NCBI RefSeq assembly: GCF_032854445.1 | Contig: NC_088298.1 | Span: 23,523,295-23,587,294, forward strand | DNA: 64,000 nucleotides | Source of the DNA: Liolophura sinensis | Lineage: Eukaryota; Mollusca; Polyplacophora; Chitonida; Chitonidae | Reading direction: 5' to 3' | Shown here: one piece after another, positions 1 through 10,968 of the stretch | Position numbering within the stretch: the first letter of the stretch is position 1 | How the letters are laid out: the number at the start of each line of letters is the position of its first letter | Translations under genes and position numbers: made by a program | The notes under the pieces: model-generated | What the model saw: only the letters and a program-made list of their open reading frames with translations | The model's database searches: none | What the model was told of the DNA's origin: nothing

Positions 1-490
1 AGCCGCCGCGCCGCCTCTCCACCACCACCGCCATCTGTGCTACTGGTACCGCCTGTGCGTGACTCCCATCGCGTGCCACCACCGCCTCCTGTGCTACTGG
101 TGCCGCCTGTTTGTGAGCCACCGCCGCCGCCGCCGCCTGTGCTACTAGACTCCCATCGCGTGCCACCACCACCTCCTGTGCTACTGGTGCCACCTGTTTG
201 GAACCACCACCGGCCGCCGCCTGTGCTACTAGACTCCCATCGCGTGCCACCACCGCCTCCTGTGCTACTGGTGCCGCCTGTTTGTGATCCACCGCCGCCT
301 GTTTGGGAAATACCACCACCGCCTGTGCTACTAGACTCCCATCGCGTGCCCCCACCGCCTCCTGTGCTACTGGTGCCGCCTGTTTGCGAGCCACCACCGC
401 CTGTTTGTGAATCACCTCCACCAGTTCTGCGACCACCTCCTCCCGTTCTACGTCCACCTCCGCCGGTACTGCTGGTGCCTCCTGCTGTCG
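1..490 (-). repeat. Coding Gly/Ser/Thr repeat region
   Basis: In the minus frame that follows the VWA, a unit recurs about four times. It is built from TGGTSSTGGGGGTRWESSS followed by TGGGG and SQTGG blocks, with shorter GGGGRRTGGG units nearest the VWA. Trp occurs once per unit in TRWES. No stop codon interrupts it down to base 1. The plus-strand Pro/Val/Leu-rich ORF over the same bases is a shadow. Such Gly-rich tails occur in elastomeric, shell-matrix and adhesive proteins; the role here is inferred. Confidence 0.75.
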
Positions 491-1104
491 AATCAAATCC
501 GCCGACTTCATAATCCTCGAACTCATCGTAATATTCTGGAATACCCGTGCAGTAACTCTGGGTGACGTCCACAGTGAGATCATCAAGGCTACTGAAGGTA
601 TCCGCCAAAAACATATTGGAGGTATCCCCAACAATGTTGGACAACTCGTCGGAATTTTCCAGCGCAATGCCGACGCCAATGATTTTCACTCCGGCGTCTC
701 TCAGCTTCTCGGCCTCGGGAACGGTCCTGTGCGGCAAGACGTTCGACTCGCCGTCTGTTATCAGTATGGCGATGTTATCGGCTTCTCTGCGGTCCCCAGA
801 AAGACCGCCGAAGACGTACTTCCTGGCGGTTGCCAAACCATCGGCCGTGTTCGTGGCGCCTGGAATGTACCGCGTCAAATCGACGGCGTTTAGAATCCTT
901 TCCTTGTCTCCATATCGGTTCAGACTGAACACCAGGGCGGAGTCTGTGCTGTAGGTGATCAGGGGCCACTCGCATAGCGTCCACTCCGATGTGTAGTGAA
1001 TCCACCAGTTTATGGATGAACATCAGTGTTTTCTTGTAATTTGAGGGTCCGACGCTGCTGGAGGAATCCAAGATGAAGGCAATGTCCCTTTCTTTCTTGA
1101 CACA
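1..1104 (-). CDS. VWA module 20 plus Gly/Ser/Thr-rich tail, partial exon with frameshift
   Basis: The exon starts after the acceptor at 1105-1106. The first part reads CVKKERDIAFILDSSSSVG, then the frame breaks at 962-965 where GTGGCCCCTG holds one C too many. In the next frame the VWA resumes (LITYSTDSALVFSLNRY), with GATNTADGL and ILITDGESN, and ends SYCTGIPEYYDEF. MIDAS residues DSSSS, Thr and Asp of TDG are all present. From about 490 down to base 1 the frame stays open as a Gly-rich repeat. The exon entry phase also disagrees with the phase-1 donor of the EGF exon upstream, unless splicing uses a later AG just before AAAGGGAC. The frameshift may be an assembly error or real decay. The gene continues past the left edge. 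Confidence 0.7.
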
Positions 1105-1805
1105 CTGAAGAAAAACAAAACAGGGATGTGTTTTGAGCATTGGAATATAGTAATGAATAAGTCAAGTTTCAAATGTTCCTCAAACCCGGATTTTTATCAA
1201 GTGAAAGAAAGAATGAATGAATGATTATGGTTTAACGCCACGTCGTCAATATTTCAGCCATATTGTGGTGAGGACATGTTTACAGCAGGAGGCAGTCATC
1301 AAATGAAGATGCCTTGACTTCTTCACTGCTAAAAGTGAACCCAAGTACGATTATGAGTTTGATCCCAGTATATAATATTGATATACTTTAGAAAATATTT
1401 TAAAAGAGATTTAAAACAAATTTATGGGAGTCGTGTGGTATACGATTTATAAAAGTACTCCAGTACACCAGCTCGGTATTTCTCAAAAAAACACGATTAT
1501 ATAATGTGAACGGGTAGTCTGTCATGATAATTCCGACCATCCTCCACAAATATCAATGGTATATTCCCTGGCTAATTATAATAATATATCCCAACTGAAG
1601 AAACAATGGCGATAATTATTGTTGCATGATGTTATATAGAAAATGACTTGGCAAACAATGCGTCTAATGCAAATGTTCTGAACAAATAATTTTTTAAATC
1701 TTATTTAAGGCTTCTTATCGCAAAAATAGCCTTTAAATCAAATTACCATTCCCACTGAAAAGCATGTGTGAATCAGTATTCAGAAACCATCAAACAATGA
1801 CTCAC
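1105..1805 (-). other. Intron with a second SINE-like fragment
   Basis: AT-rich intron between the last EGF exon and the last VWA exon. At about 1222-1290 it carries a fragment reading TTTAACGCCACGTCGTCAAT then ATTTCAGCCATATTGTGGTG, similar in style to the main dispersed element but of a different subfamily. Nothing else is recognisable. Confidence 0.5.
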
Positions 1806-1919
1806 TAGTTTCGCAATGGACACCGACTGTACCCTTCTGACATTCACAAGTGTAACTGTTCAGTCCAATCACGCATTTTCCTCCATTTTGACATGGGTTA
1901 CTGGCGCATGGACTTGGAT
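1806..1919 (-). CDS. EGF-like module 4 exon
   Basis: A 114-nt phase 1-1 exon encodes one complete EGF-like module with six cysteines: [15 protein letters not shown], then [12 protein letters not shown] and a final HCET. The acceptor follows cctttcctgcag and the donor is A|GTGAGT. The position normally occupied by Asp/Asn after the third Cys is Ile (CVIG), so it lacks the Asx-hydroxylation signature seen in the other three EGF modules. It sits between VWA modules 19 and 20. Confidence 0.9.
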
Positions 1920-2265
1920 CTGCAGGAAAGGAAGAAACGAAAAAGACGAGCACGTGTCAAATTCAACGCCAAACCGTGGAAGTAATCTCACATAAAAGGC
2001 GAGCGAGAAGCTCGTAATCAATGGTATCTTCTCGAGTAATTTGTAATTAACCAGCAACTCCTATGACCGCAATCAATGGATATGTTTCTTTGATATTTTT
2101 TCTTCGAAACATTCAACACTTGTTTTCTGTTAAGGTAAATATGTCAGAAGTTCAAACTCTGGGGCCATAAGCCTGTGTGCTACATTTATATCGACGTATT
2201 AGGTTTTGGCCCAAATCAAATATCGGTTCGTGGAATCCGCCCGGGGATCTGCTGTCCGGCCTTAC

Positions 2266-2496
2266 CTATGCAAATGGCACTGACAAGATCCTCGCGAATC
2301 GACGGCAGGGCGTCAAAGTCCTGGATGTCGAAGCTGTTGAGGTTAGCCGGTTCCGTGGCCATTGCTTTAGCCTCCCAGTCGTCTGATAGCCCCACGCCAA
2401 CGGTGAAGACGTGGGCTCCTGAGTCCTTCAGCAACTGAGCGGCCTTGACCGTGACGTCAGAGTTGATATTTGACAGACCGTCAGTCACCAACACCA
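2266..2496 (-). CDS. VWA module 19, second half
   Basis: A 231-nt phase 1-1 exon. It begins (L)VLVTDGLSNINSDVT and ends DLVSAICIG, giving the beta4 strand with the MIDAS Asp, the C-terminal helices and the closing Cys. C from the upstream donor plus TG here makes Leu, giving NILVLVTDG across the junction. The acceptor is ctatttttcag and the donor G|GTAAGG. Confidence 0.88.
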
Positions 2497-3467
2497 CTGA
2501 AAAATAGAATCCCAAGAATATTTAATGATAAACATGATATTATCCAAGAACATTACTGAACCTGAAGATAATCTTTTGACGCAATACGATTAACATCTTT
2601 AACAACAAAGCCTGAAATTGATTCTCTCATGGGGATTATATCCCCTGCTAACTATGCAAAACTTATGCATGATTTTCGAACTTGACATAGGAGTCCACAG
2701 AATAAAACGGTGCACAAAACTGATCAATATTGGACAATACTTCAAGCAGTTAATGCACTGAAACCAATGATCAGTGAAAATCGCAGACTTGATTAAGAAT
2801 ACAAGACTTTGGCAATGATGATGCTAAGTTTTTAAATATGTAAGCTTCTCCGAAATCAATGTGCTGAAGAAATTTCAGCAAAATAGGAAAATATGTGAAC
2901 TAGTTATTACGTTCATGGACGTATTAAATTACAAGCATTCAAATTCAGTTGGCTATTTCTGTAATTCGATTCAACATGTTTCCCGAAGCCCATGATAGCC
3001 CTGGACGTAATGAGAGTCAAGATATTTAACATCATCAACAGAGGTCTGAACATGAGTCGGTCTTGGTAAGAAAAGACGTATTGCCTTTAAACAAGCTACG
3101 ACTGTTTAACCTTTACATGTTTTTACATAAACATTATGATATTTATTGTGATATTTAATCATAGAGCAAATTCAGCTTTCTTTTTAAATACAAAACATTA
3201 CATGGGCATTTGGAAGTCGGCGTTGCGTTGTAAACGATTTTCAAACTAGCAAAGGCAGAAAATTTATACCCAACTCTATCCAGATAAAAAATCTGCCTGG
3301 ATCAAACAATGAACCTGCACATAATTTTAGAACCATCGTAATTTGACAGGCGGACAGACAGACAGACGTCAAATTAATATCCCTCGCTTTCAACTAAATA
3401 ATGATCACAATAATACTATTACTTATTTGCACTCGTGTACAGTTTCCACAGACCAGGAATCACTTAC
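2497..3467 (-). other. Intron splitting VWA module 19
   Basis: AT-rich intron of 971 bp inside the VWA fold, just before the TDG strand. The same site is split in module 16. No repeat or gene is recognised. Confidence 0.6.
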
Positions 3468-3798
3468 GGATGTTTTGGACTCCAGGTCGATCGCCCCGTC
3501 TAACGTTAAACATCCTGTTTCTAACCAGTCTCAGACCGGCAGCCGTGTTCGTCTCCCCCATTATGTAGCTAACACCGTAGATCCCGTTCCTCAACGACTC
3601 TTTGGATCTGTATTTGTCCATATAAAAGCCAACTTCGGCTGGGAGCCATAAGTGGCCATTCCGACCCTCATCTGGCCGGAGTCGATGGACAATTCGCTGA
3701 CGATATTGCTCACAAAGTCCTGGATCTTCCGGAAGTTCTTTCTTCCAACGCTTCGCGAGGAATCCAGCAAGAACACGACATCCGCTCATATTTACAGC
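3468..3798 (-). CDS. VWA module 19, first half, with apparent frame breaks
   Basis: The exon encodes ADVVFLLDSSRSVGRKNF and MRVGMATYGSQ in one frame. Then EVGFYMDKYRSKESLRNG and GETNTAAGLRLVRNRM continue in another frame up to RRGDRPGVQNI and donor C|GTAAGT. Alignment with sister modules places a one-base deletion at 3637-3638 (CAG CC GAA). The acceptor at 3799-3800 gives (S)CKYE in a frame that also does not lead into ADVV. An alternative AG giving a start at 3784 restores phase but loses the Cys. MIDAS DSSRS and Thr are present. Confidence 0.72.
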
Positions 3799-4992
3799 CT
3801 ACGATAAGAAGACAAATAGACAGATATATTTGTGAAGTACGTGACGATTTCTGACCTTGAAAACTGGAAACGGTAGAATTATATTTATTTTTATGTACGC
3901 CATACTCTAGAATTGTTCACTTACACGGAGGCCGTTGAATTTACTGACAAGTTACTGCTTGCCTTTAACCTTGTGAAGACTTAATAACTCCATAATGGTG
4001 AAAGAAAGGTGATCTGCAACGAATGTTAGACTGCAAACAACGTGCCCAACAAGTCTTGTCGGTCGCTCATTATCACCATCGGGCCCCTTACGACAATACG
4101 ATCGGGACAATCAACAAATTCCCAAGGCCCAAGGTCAGGATTGAACCCACGTCCTCCATTCGACCTATGACGCTTCCTGATCTCCATTTCAAATCCCTTT
4201 ATTAATGTATAAAGTTCACTACACAAGAGATTTACCACAAGAAAAAGCATTTAAGAAAAATGAAATCTGAAACCTTTGATTTCTTGCACTCTACCTTCAT
4301 GGGGAAATGTATACGATATAATACACTTGTGATCTTAACAATACATTTCCTTGATGTTTAAAATGTAAACACCTGGGATCCAGGTTTAAAACATTGACTT
4401 GTGTCTGAAGATATTTCTTCAGTCAAAGATTACTTTCCACAAAGTCACTAATTCGTCAATCAGAACTTATAATGTTACTAAAAAGCTTGAATGATACACT
4501 AAACAGTTTCAATGACGTTTCCAGCAGGAACCTTTCCGAACCAAAGTTGTGTAGTTTGTTCTTTCCTGTCTTATCGATGATGATTTGTGGGACGGAGAAC
4601 ATTTCACGCCTCATTAAATCGGTTCCACCGTGAAGGTATTTATTTATTGATATTTTTTTTCGCCGTACTTAAGAATATTTCACTTATACGACGACAGCCA
4701 GCATTATGGTGGAAGGAAACCGGACAAAGCCAAGGGGAAACCCACGACCGGAGAGCAAGCCAGCAGGGTACCTCCGTGTTTCCACTCAGCTGTGTAAAGA
4801 CATACCATTCTCTTCTATTACGATGCTATGCTTTTGATCTGACTATTTATCTTTAATGCAAGCACAACAATGCAGACACTGGGACGTTTTAAAGAACAAA
4901 AGAGTACATCGCTAGGGTTGAATTGGTTATGTTCCCCACTGGTCTGAGCTTGAACGGAAGTGGATTGGCAAAGTTGTCTCCCATGTGCTTAC
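3799..4992 (-). other. Intron with a SINE-like copy
   Basis: Intron of about 1.2 kb between EGF module 3 and VWA module 19. It contains the dispersed element at 4636-4760. The 4125-4185 stretch resembles a decayed tRNA-like repeat head (GATTGAACCCACGTCC). No coding exon is seen. Confidence 0.5.
4636..4760 (+). repeat. SINE-like element, family A
   Basis: TTTATTTATT end followed by CGCCGTACTTAAGAATATTT, CACTTATACGACG, GCCAGCATTATGGTGG, AGGAAACC and GGGGAAACCCACGACC. The same core recurs many times in this window. Plus is given by convention when that core reads on the plus strand; the T-rich end suggests the element's own 3' tail points left. Confidence 0.8.
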
Positions 4993-5106
4993 TCTTTTGG
5001 CAGTCTCGTCCGCAGAAGTTCCTGGGGCATTCACATCTGTAGTCGTTGTTCAGGTCAACACAGCGCCCTCCATTCATACATGGGTTCTCAGCACACTGGT
5101 CCTCAT
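4993..5106 (-). CDS. EGF-like module 3 exon
   Basis: A 114-nt phase 1-1 exon reads [27 protein letters not shown] and [24 protein letters not shown] fits the C-x-[DN]-x4-[FY]-x-C-x-C Asx-hydroxylation pattern. The leading D-E-D-Q suits a calcium-binding EGF. The extra Cys in NFCGRDC makes seven cysteines, an odd number for this fold. The donor is A|GTAAGC. Confidence 0.92.
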
Positions 5107-6072
5107 CTGACGACAACAGAAATCAACACGTGAGTCTTCAGAAAAAGTCGGCTTTCAAATATAATTCAAAAGAAAAGATAGCTATGAACGTAAGATAACG
5201 TTGTGTGTGTTGCTTTTTGAAAACGAATTCTTCGTTCCACCGTATCTACTTTTATAACAAAAGTTCCAGATACGTTGCCTTGGCAGAGTGAATAAAAACT
5301 ATGCAAATTAGGATTGGTGTTGTTGATTGAGATACTGTACATCGTTATAGCAATAGTGACGCATTTCTTCAAATACAGCATGAAAACACTTTTTACAAAA
5401 AAAAAAGAAAATAAAGACCCTGAGAACTCCGTATAACCTTAAAAGCCATGGGACTCGGAGACAAAGGACTATGAATAAAGCGGTTTTGTAGATACAGTGG
5501 CTACACCAAAAAAAGAGCATAACCCCATGCCTTAATCTATGGGCGTTTAACAAGGGAAGTGAGAAGTGCCAGGGCAGTTGACATTTCCTTAAAGGATTCA
5601 TAAAACCTAATGTTCACTCACCCAGATTATGAATGTTGTCAAAACAATTATTGTGAGAAAAATTATAGAGTTAAGTGGAAGTGGAGCAAGCACCCCTCCC
5701 CCCACCCCCCGACTCCAGCAACCCACTGCCCACTGTTGCTACTGACTTTTCGCAACTGTCAGTTAACAACACGCAACTAACCAATCATATGCAGTATCGT
5801 TGCAAATAGGTCAACTCGATGACCCACACATTAGTTACGAATGTCCAATCTTTCTGTGACGTCATGAAGTCACAATTGCTTTCACCGGGTATGAAATGAA
5901 AAGTAACGCTGTCACGGGAAGGGTCACTTTTGACGTTCCCTTCACCTCCACTAATTACAAGACAGTAAATACGTTTAGATCATCTCTGCATTAGTAGCTT
6001 AAAGACAGTATATTTACAATTCTCATATGATCTAAGAGTTTAAAAAGATAGATCATTCACGTCTCTACTCAC
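5107..6072 (-). other. Intron, nothing recognised
   Basis: Intron of 966 bp between VWA module 18 and EGF module 3. It contains a C-rich run at about 5694-5712. I see no gene or dispersed repeat. Confidence 0.5.
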
Positions 6073-6210
6073 CTTCGCAGACAGACTTGACCATGAGGTC
6101 CAGATGACCACCTAAGTCCACCGGATCATCGACGCTGAAGGCGTTAGAGGAGGCAGGGGAGGAGACGACGTCCTCAAGGTAGTTCCTGTCAGAGTTCGAC
6201 AAACCAACAC
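6073..6210 (-). CDS. VWA module 18, third part
   Basis: A 138-nt phase 1-1 exon encodes (G)VGLSNSDRNYLEDVVSS, then NAFSVDDPVDLGGHLDLM and VKSVCEG, the C-terminal helix region of a VWA with its closing Cys. The upstream exon ends VHVIGV plus G, so the join reads VIGVGVGLSNSD, a normal VWA beta5 strand. The acceptor is cctttccag and the donor G|GTGAGT. Confidence 0.85.
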
Positions 6211-6339
6211 CTGGAAAGGACAAACGACGTAGCTGAAACAGTGAGGGATTTAACGGACGAACACGTAGACAAACCAACCATGACGAAGCAAACAACATAG
6301 GATTGTGAATGACAGGTAGGTAATCGTGCAGGACAGATG

Positions 6340-7010
6340 GACAAACTGGCCGTATGCACAAACACAGATGGACAGATGGACAGACTGGCCGTATGAACAA
6401 ACACAGTAATGGGCGGACGGATGGACAGACTGGCCGTACGCACAAACACAGATGGACAGATCGGCCGTATTGACAAACACAGATGGACAGACTGGCCGTA
6501 TGTACAAAGACAGTAATGGGCGGACGGATGGACAGACCGGCCGTATGCACAAACACAGCAATCGTCAGAAGGATGGACAGACTGGCCGTACGCACAAACA
6601 CAGATGGACAGACTGGTCGTACGCACAAACACAGATGGACAGACTGGCTGTATGAACAAACACAGTAATGGGCGGACGGATGGACAGACTGGCCGTACGC
6701 ACAAACACAGATGGACAGACTGGCTGTATGCACAAACACAGGAATGGGCGGACGGATGGACAGACTTGCCGTATTGCATAAACACAGGAATGGGCGGACG
6801 GATGGACAGACTTGCCGTATGCACAAACACAGCGATGGGCAGACAGATGGACATACTGTATGCACAAACACAACAATGAGCGGACGGACGGACAGACTGG
6901 CCGTCTTGCATAAACACAGGAATGGGCGGACGGATGGACAGACTGGCCGTATGCACAAACACAAGAATGGGTGACGGATGGACAGACAGGCCGTATGCAC
7001 ACAGTAATGA
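6340..7010 (+). repeat. 31-bp minisatellite with 45-bp variants
   Basis: Repeats of ATGGACAGACTGGCCGTATG followed by CACAAACACAG (31 bp). Some units carry a 14-bp insert TAATGGGCGGACGG. About 17-18 units are visible, grading into decayed copies up to about 7400. It lies in the intron between VWA module 18 parts 2 and 3. Overlapping ORFs on both strands (GRMDRLAVCTNT-like and CPSV-like) are by-products of the repeat. Confidence 0.9.
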
Positions 7011-7730
7011 ACAGACGGTTGAATACGCCGTAACAATGGAAAGGACAGCTGGACACATCTACAGAGCGGTGGAGTACACAAACACAATAATGTCTGCGGA
7101 TGGACACGTCGTGACTGATAATGGACGGACGAATGGGCACGTCGAGACCATGAAAATGACAACTGAAGACATCCACAGAACGGTCAAATACACAAACACA
7201 TTAATAGACGGACGAATGGAAACGTCGAGAAACACAGTAAACAAATGCACAAACAAACGGACGGATGGACGGATACAACGAGGACATGTTCACCTTGCCA
7301 AAGTTGAACAGATGTTTTCAAGATCAGCGCAAGCTACAAAAATAATGGACGGATGGACACAGCGAGGCATGTTTACGTTATCGCAGTTCACACACGCTGA
7401 GAAAACAAACTCAATATGCTAACATAACCAACTGTCTGGTTTTATACACCAACAGTATTCAAGCTCACGCTCAAGTATTTTGGAAGATTGTAATAGTCAG
7501 ATAATAGATAATAAACATCAATGGCTGATTTTACAACAGCGGCTTAGTCTTAATCAAAATACCGAAGTTAAAAGGTTATTTACTGGACTTCAACGTAAGT
7601 ATTAATGAATTTCTTAAATTATTCCCAAATTATATCGATTAAGTACGACATTAATCCCTAACCACTCACCTACTCACTTATATCGAGAAAGTTTTTGCTC
7701 AAGGATTCAGTACTAAATTATAATCATCCT

Positions 7731-7890
7731 ATTTATTTATTTGATTGGTATTTCACGCGGTACTCAAGAATATTTCACTTAATCGACGGCGACTGGCATT
7801 ATAGTAGGAGGAAACTAGGCATGCCCCGGGTGAAACCCACGACCATCCGCAGGTTGCTGAGAGGCCCTTCCACGTAAAACTGGAGAGGAT
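7731..7890 (+). repeat. SINE-like element, family A
   Basis: ATTTATTTATTTGATTGGTA, then CGCGGTACTCAAGAATATTT, GACGGCGACTGGCATTATAG and AAACCCACGACCATCCGCAG, running to the CTGGAGAGGAT segment. A fairly long copy in the intron of VWA module 18, ending about 29 bp before the next exon. Confidence 0.8.
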
Positions 7891-7918
7891 ATAAGACGAT
7901 AAAAACTTGATCACTCAC

Positions 7919-8112
7919 CAACCCCGATGACATGAACGCCCTGTGCCTTCAGGTCGTCCGATGCCAAGATAACATCAGACGGGTTACGTAATCCCGCTGT
8001 GAAGATTATCGCAATGTTCGTAGCGTCCCGTCTGTCCCCGTATCCCTGTCGGAATATGTTGGCAGCAGCTTCTTTAAATCCTTGGTCGGCAGCAGGGTCC
8101 GCGTACTGAGGC
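7919..8112 (-). CDS. VWA module 18, second part
   Basis: A 194-nt exon with the only phase-2 entry in the gene: AG from upstream plus G makes Arg. It reads PQYADPAADQGFKEAANIF, RQGYGDRRDATNIAIIF, TAGLRNPSDVILASDDL and KAQGVHVIGV. It aligns with the middle of a VWA, but the MIDAS Thr is missing (AADQG) and TDG is replaced by TAG. The exit donor is G|GTGAGT in phase 1. Confidence 0.85.
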
Positions 8113-9201
8113 CTAAAACCACAGATTTACATCCATAACTAGGTGGGATTGGGTTTGCACCGCACATTGTTTAGACTGCTTTTTAAAAAGTTGTCTGCCT
8201 TCTTCAGTTGTCTCCCTTGTAAGTTTTGTGCAAAAGATAAGCAGACGGTTCTTTCCTATGAAGTAGTATAAACAAGACTGGTTCTGCATCACAACCAACA
8301 GAGTAAGGCATAGTTCTAGCACGGTTCCCTAGATGGGTCCCAAGTTACCCCCTGGAATGCCTTCAATCCAGTTATAAACAAATCTCAAGTGCACACTGAC
8401 AGTGGACCGTATATAAATATGCATAAACGTAGCCCTCTCTGCAGTGCCACGGTGAAGCTAACAGCCACATAAGTGCACGATAGCCGACCCTGGCAGCATG
8501 AAGTTTGTTTTTAGCTTTTCTGTGTCTGTGTTGCTGGGCCCTGAAAGGTGAGGACCCCATGTAGGATGCTGTGCTAGAACTATGCTTTACGGTGTCAGAA
8601 GTGGTCCGGAACCAGCTTAGTTCATACTACTCATGATATCCAAGAAAGACAACAGACTTTACAATGATGAACACTGTATTTGATATAAGCTTCTTATTAT
8701 GACCAAGTTATTCCACCTGCGGGATTTTGATGGTTGTATTCATCTTAGAAAAAAGTTTCAAGGAAGAAATATAAGAAGGAAGGATTATATTTTCCTTTAC
8801 TTTTCTGCCTCTAACATGGAGGCCGTCCTCGTATGAGTGAAATATTCTTGAGTATGGCGTAAAATATCAATCAAATCCAACATGCGTCTTTTAATACGCA
8901 ATTGCATGGCAAAGATAGTCCCTAATGGTTAGGGAATTTCTATATCTCGATAACTAATTAATCCTAAGCTTCTGAGTAGAAAACTCAGTTCACATCCTTG
9001 GCCTGGCAACATCCTTATTAACCCCCAAGGAGAGTGTTGTTAAATAGTACATTACGTGTAAGCCAGGCTTAATTTCCAGTTTCATTCTAATACAAAATAA
9101 ATGGCGCATCAATCTGGACTAAATTTATATATAAAACCGGAAAAAGTTCAAATACATTCGGAATAACTGGGCACTGAACATCTGTTAATACGTTGGCCTA
9201 C
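8113..9201 (-). other. Intron with a SINE fragment
   Basis: Intron of 1,089 bp splitting VWA module 18. A reversed family A fragment lies at 8819-8877. Otherwise it is AT-rich and unrecognised. Confidence 0.5.
8819..8877 (-). repeat. SINE-like element fragment, family A, reversed
   Basis: GAGGCCGTCCTCGTATGAGT then GAAATATTCTTGAGTATGGC and GTAAAATATCAATCAAAT, the reverse complement of the family A core and its A-rich end. Confidence 0.7.
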
Positions 9202-9436
9202 CTGAGAGAAGCTACGGCCGCCATGACGTTCCTCTGGTCTCTTCCGGCCTCTAGACTGAGCCGTGTGTAGGCGTTAGAAGAGTAGTCAACCACAGCTACT
9301 CGGACGTTGTCTCCGCTGCCGAACTCCATTCGCTGTAGCATGGTACGGATATAACGTTTCACTCCGCGCAGGCGCGAACGGTACATGTAGCGGGAGGTAT
9401 CAATGATGAGGGCGACGTCAGACTTTGTCCTGCAGC
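9202..9436 (-). CDS. VWA module 18, first part
   Basis: A 235-nt exon entering in phase 1 and leaving in phase 2. It reads (S)CRTKSDVALIIDTSRYMY, VKRYIRTMLQRMEFGSGD, NVRVAVVDYSSNAYTRLSL and ends AAVASL plus AG. This is the N-terminal third of a VWA with its opening Cys. The MIDAS motif is DTSRY instead of DxSxS, so metal binding is doubtful. The acceptor is ctctcaccag and the donor AG|GTAGGC. Confidence 0.87.
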
Positions 9437-9952
9437 CTGGTGAGAGATCACAATAACATTCCATTGATTGATTGATTGATCGATTTTGATAAGGCTTCTT
9501 CACCATTCTTGACAAATTTTAACCAATAATACGGCGGCCATACAGGCGTTTACGTAAATAAAACCGGAAGACTCTAAAACAATCCACCACACTTGGCTAG
9601 GTGCCTGCCAAACCTTCATCAGTGAGTATTTTATGTTCCAAAAGCTATCTTGCTACGAATGAGTATTCATAGTATTATAGATAGTATTAGTAGTACTCTG
9701 TCAACACTATCAAAACTGTCCACAACTGTCCTATTACAATTCAACAATTTACCTATTTCTGTCAGTCATAGAAATCTAGAAAGATAAATAAAACTGTTTT
9801 CTGACAGGGTTCAGACGTTTTATTACTTAAGCAAAGACTTATGAGTTATTCTTTCAACTTATCGTTGAAAGAAAGCAAACCCAGAACTGCATCTATGCCA
9901 GTCTATCCGAATGTATGCGATTAACATAGTGAATAAATCGAATCAAACTCAC
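9437..9952 (-). other. Intron, simple repeat only
   Basis: Intron of 516 bp. A short GATT run (GATTGATTGATTGATCGATT) occurs at about 9467-9486. Nothing else is recognised. Confidence 0.5.
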
Positions 9953-10066
9953 TGAACTGACAGACGTCTCCGACGAAACCGGGCATACAGGTGCATTTGT
10001 ACCCGTTTGGTTTGTTTGAGCACGTTCCGCCGTTCTGACAAGGATCAGGATCACACCTATTCTCCT
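9953..10066 (-). CDS. EGF-like module 2 exon
   Basis: A 114-nt phase 1-1 exon reads [27 protein letters not shown] and [12 protein letters not shown]. Six cysteines are spaced as in [15 protein letters not shown] fits the Asx-hydroxylation pattern with Asn. It lies between VWA modules 17 and 18. The acceptor is gttgttgtag and the donor A|GTGAGT. Confidence 0.92.
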
Positions 10067-10413
10067 CTACAACAACAACAAGGGTAAAATCATGCTGAGT
10101 TCAATTAACAGTTTGACAATGTTGTACCTTTTCTTGTCTCAGTTCCATTGTTAAAACACACCATAATAGCGATTTTGTGTGAATTGAAAAATCCGCAAAA
10201 GAACATTTTTTTTTAAAGTTATTTAAAAAAGTTACGAAGCTGTGGGATTTATGAATATCGCCCCTGCCAACACACACACAAACGCACCAAGAGCGCTTAA
10301 AGATGAAACTTTCTTTAAGTTAACGTCTCACAGAAAACAATAGTCTCGTATATTTGAATTTCAACACATACCACTCATACATGTCAAGACAAAGGAATTA
10401 AAACACTCAATAC

Positions 10414-10968
10414 CTTGGAAGACCGGCTGCAGGACGTCCGCCTGGAAGTTGTTGAGTTCGCCGAATGATTTCGCCTCGATGGGTTGAATGCCCTGCGCAT
10501 GCGCGATGCCCTCCATCTCCGCCATGTTGGCGACATCAATGCCGATTGGGACGACGAAGATTCCGGAGGAGTGCGCCATTTCCGCTTCTCCCAGCGTGTA
10601 GCCCGTCTCCATGTCCGACGGACCGTCCACGAACAGGTAAGCGATCCTGTTGGCCTGTCTTCTGTGTGCGTTTCCGAACATTATGTTCCTGAGAGCCCTG
10701 ATGGCGAGAGCGATGTTGTTGCCTCCACGGGAGTAGTAGATGTTGTCCACGGCGGACAGGATGCTGTCAGTGTCACGGTGGTCGCCCAGGTTGAACATGA
10801 TCTTGGGCAATGTATTGTATTTCATCACTCCGACGCGGACGTCACATTCCTCGACGGCAAGGTCTTTAACGACGGACTGTGTGAATCCTTTCATCTCCTC
10901 GAAGTTGTGGTCACCGACGTTCCTGGAGGAAACCAACATGAAGACGATGTCCGTGGGACCATTGCATT
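10414..10968 (-). CDS. VWA module 17 exon, degenerate MIDAS
   Basis: A 555-nt phase 1-1 exon encodes a full VWA: (K)CNGPTDIVFMLVSSRNVG, VRVGVMKYNTLPKIMFNL, RGGNNIALAIRALRNIMFG, AYLFVDGPSDMETGYTLG, IFVVPIGIDVANMAEMEG, and ends VLQPVFQ. The first MIDAS motif is VSSRN instead of DxSxS and the Thr is replaced (GGNNI), while the Asp of VDG remains. An opening Cys is present, but the usual closing Cys is not seen before the donor G|GTATTG. It sits between EGF modules 1 and 2. Confidence 0.9.

Noticed and set aside
37-513. Plus-strand Pro/Val/Leu-rich ORF of 158 codons
   Set aside because: It is the complement of the Gly-rich coding repeats that continue in frame from the VWA on the minus strand.
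6065-7176. Minus-strand ORFs up to 365 codons rich in CPSV
   Set aside because: They are read through the intronic minisatellite. Only the last 138 nt (6073-6210) is a VWA exon, entered by a good acceptor.
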